Source: Streptosporangiaceae bacterium (GTDB lineage: Bacteria > Actinomycetota > Actinomycetes > Streptosporangiales > Streptosporangiaceae). From it: a stretch of DNA of 6,855 nucleotides. Under the pieces are notes generated by a model. It worked only from the letters and a program-made list of their open reading frames with translations, had not been told where the DNA came from and made no database searches. Within the stretch, counting starts at the first letter, position 1. Every line of letters starts with the position of its first letter. The stretch lies in the NCBI GenBank assembly GCA_030045295.1, contig JASIGD010000295.1, positions 1 to 6,855 on the forward strand, in the 5' to 3' direction. Position numbers and translations under genes: made by a program. Positions 6,027 through 6,855 of this stretch are shown here, piece after piece.

Positions 6027-6045
6027 AGGCGCCCGGTCCGCGCCT
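6027..6045. terminator. Candidate terminator hairpin between convergent metK and the Lrp-type gene
   Basis: AGGCGC (6027-6032) pairs perfectly with GCGCCT (6040-6045) around a 7-nt loop, 1 bp after the metK stop. T-rich stretches follow only about 15-25 bases later (6061-6073). A GC-rich stem without an immediate T-run is common in high-GC actinomycetes, and the place between convergent genes supports the call. In the other direction there is no T-run. Confidence 0.5.
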
Positions 6046-6074
6046 CGCCGTCCAGGCTGCTTTCCCGATTTTTC

Positions 6075-6560
6075 CTAACGGACGGTGGTTCTCCGGCCAG
6101 CACCCGGTGATACCGGAAACGGGCGGTCGTCGACGACGCGTTTCATCACGATCGTCGAGGTGAGCCGCTGCACGCCGGGCAACGTGGCGAGTTTCTCGTC
6201 GCGCAGGGCCTGGTACCCGGCCAGGTCGGTGGTGGCGACTCGGACCAGGTAGTCAGGGTCGCCGAACAGCCTTTCCGCGTGCCGCACCTCGGGGATGTCG
6301 GCCAGGCCGCTCTCGAACCTCGTGATCGTCGCCGCGTCCTCCCGCTCCATGGTGACCTGCACGAGCACCTCGAAGCCGAGGCCGATCGCGGCGGGCTCGA
6401 TAACGGCCCGATACCCGCGGATCGCCCCGCTGCGCTCCAGTTCGCGCAGCCGCCGGTGGCACGGCGCCACGCTCAGCGCGACTCGCTGAGCGAGTTCGGT
6501 GACAGTCAGGCGTCCCTCCGCCTGAAGCTCAGCAAGAATCTTTCGATCAACCGCATCCAT
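6075..6560 (-). CDS. Lrp/AsnC-family transcriptional regulator
   Basis: A 161-aa DNA-binding regulator of the leucine-responsive/asparagine family, which usually senses amino acids or related small molecules and binds DNA as dimers to octamers. The start MDAVDRKILAELQAEGRLTV (1-20) and helix-turn-helix TELAQRVALSVAPCHRRLRE (21-40) are typical. After the hinge IRGYRAVIEPAAIGLG (47-62) comes the ligand-binding RAM domain (about 63-145), with FEVLVQVTM (63-71), GDPDYLVRVATTD (100-112), LATLPGVQRLTSTIVMK (124-140). The last 15 or so residues are a polar tail. ATG 6560 is chosen because homology starts there. It lacks a ribosome site; a longer TTG start at 6608 adds 16 unrelated residues. It faces metK and is divergent from the PQ-loop gene, the likely target by position. 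Ligand cannot be told. Confidence 0.94.
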   Translation of the reverse strand: MDAVDRKILAELQAEGRLTVTELAQRVALSVAPCHRRLRELERSGAIRGYRAVIEPAAIGLGFEVLVQVTMEREDAATITRFESGLADIPEVRHAERLFGDPDYLVRVATTDLAGYQALRDEKLATLPGVQRLTSTIVMKRVVDDRPFPVSPGAGRRTTVR

Positions 6561-6680
6561 GTCAAAGATTATTGCACAAGACTGGGGATTTGTGGCATAA
6601 ATATGCAAGAAAATGTCGCTTAAACTAGCGTATTTTTGCTATCAGAGACGGTTTTCCTGCCGAGAGGCCACCGATCAGCC
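6561..6680. promoter_or_regulatory. 120-bp divergent promoter region with a palindrome
   Basis: An AT-rich region shared by the Lrp-type gene and the PQ-loop gene. GCATA (6595-6599) and TATGC (6602-6606) form a perfect inverted repeat with a 2-bp centre, a plausible regulator site. On the plus strand TAAACT (6621-6626) fits the actinomycete -10 TANNNT and lies between CGCT and AGCG. On the minus strand TAATCT (6571 to 6566) lies 5 nt before the regulator's ATG. Good -35 elements were not seen. Confidence 0.45.
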
Positions 6681-6855
6681 GTGATTGACGCGCTCGAATA
6701 CACACCGGTAGCCGCCACCGCGTTTGCCGTCCCGCAGTTCCTCCCCCAGATCCGCAAGCTTCGGGCCACCGACGACACGGCCGGCGTCTCCTGGTCATGG
6801 GCGGCGCTCACCAGCGTCAACAACGCTGCCTGGTTCGCCTACTTCGCCCTGGCCC
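6681..6855 (+). CDS. PQ-loop / SemiSWEET-like small membrane transporter, 5' part only
   Basis: Partial gene, cut by the right edge after 58 codons. The product begins MIDALEYTPVAATAFAVPQF and continues with LPQIRKLRATDDTAGVSWSW; two PQ pairs at 18-19 and 22-23 form the PQ-loop signature of the MtN3/SWEET and SemiSWEET families. A hydrophobic helix (about 8-24) and a second one starting near residue 40 (WAALTSVNNAAWFAYFALA) fit the first two of three membrane segments. Bacterial SemiSWEETs are about 85-100 aa and work as dimers moving small sugars; the substrate here is unknown. GTG 6681 is the only reasonable start near the motif, although its ribosome site (GAGAGG, 6662-6667) is too far for a good match, so the start is uncertain. 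It is divergent from the Lrp-type regulator, which may control it. Confidence 0.82.
   Translation, partial: MIDALEYTPVAATAFAVPQFLPQIRKLRATDDTAGVSWSWAALTSVNNAAWFAYFALA

Noticed and set aside
5132..6103. A 323-codon open frame on the minus strand opposite metK
   Set aside because: It lies wholly under a full-length, highly conserved metK, is rich in Arg/Val/Leu as expected from reading GC-rich codons backwards, and shows no family motif.
6481..6495. Perfect 15-bp palindrome ACTCGCTGAGCGAGT, sharing a 10-mer with 1913-1922
   Set aside because: It encodes part of the helix-turn-helix of the Lrp-type protein; codon choice explains it and the 10-mer match is probably chance.

Overview
The window is high-GC DNA with GC-rich third codon positions, several GTG/TTG starts and an actinobacterial marker gene, the integration host factor mihF. 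The order pyrD, pyrF, mihF, gmk, rpoZ, coaBC, metK is the conserved actinomycete pyrimidine / nucleotide / coenzyme block. PyrD is a class 1B enzyme and PyrF is the short Bacillus/E. coli type (237 aa, DLKLHD motif). I associate that pairing more with Streptosporangiales-like actinomycetes than with Streptomyces or Mycobacterium, but this placement rests on memory and is tentative. No mobile element, CRISPR array, tRNA or rRNA was seen.

Layout: (1) bases 1-1843 hold pyrD and pyrF, the last steps of UMP synthesis. The frame of pyrD is open back to the left edge, so the upstream gene (probably pyrK) may be fused to it. (2) 1844-2270 is a 427-bp stretch with no convincing gene but much structure: two A-tracts 22 bp apart, a 12-bp direct repeat, an AT-rich patch of palindromes with an 8-bp repeat exactly 21 bp apart, and a leader with a strong ribosome site, an 8-codon open frame and competing pairings. 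It most likely carries the mihF promoter and control region. (3) 2271-4705 is a tight co-directional run: mihF (nucleoid protein), gmk (GMP to GDP), rpoZ (RNA polymerase omega) and coaBC (coenzyme A synthesis). The gmk frame runs 97 bp into rpoZ. (4) 4706-4834 is a short leader with an inverted repeat, then metK (S-adenosylmethionine synthase). (5) metK converges on an Lrp/AsnC-type regulator on the minus strand, with a small hairpin between the two stops. The regulator is divergent from a PQ-loop/SemiSWEET-like membrane protein gene cut by the right edge. I expected priA after metK, so the right end looks like a break in conserved order.

Together the genes supply pyrimidine and guanine nucleotides, CoA and SAM, beside a transcription subunit and a nucleoid protein, which is a core-metabolism and growth cluster. 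Most coding content is ordinary. The parts worth a second look are the mihF control region, the gmk/rpoZ overlap, the missing stop before pyrD, and the regulator/PQ-loop pair.
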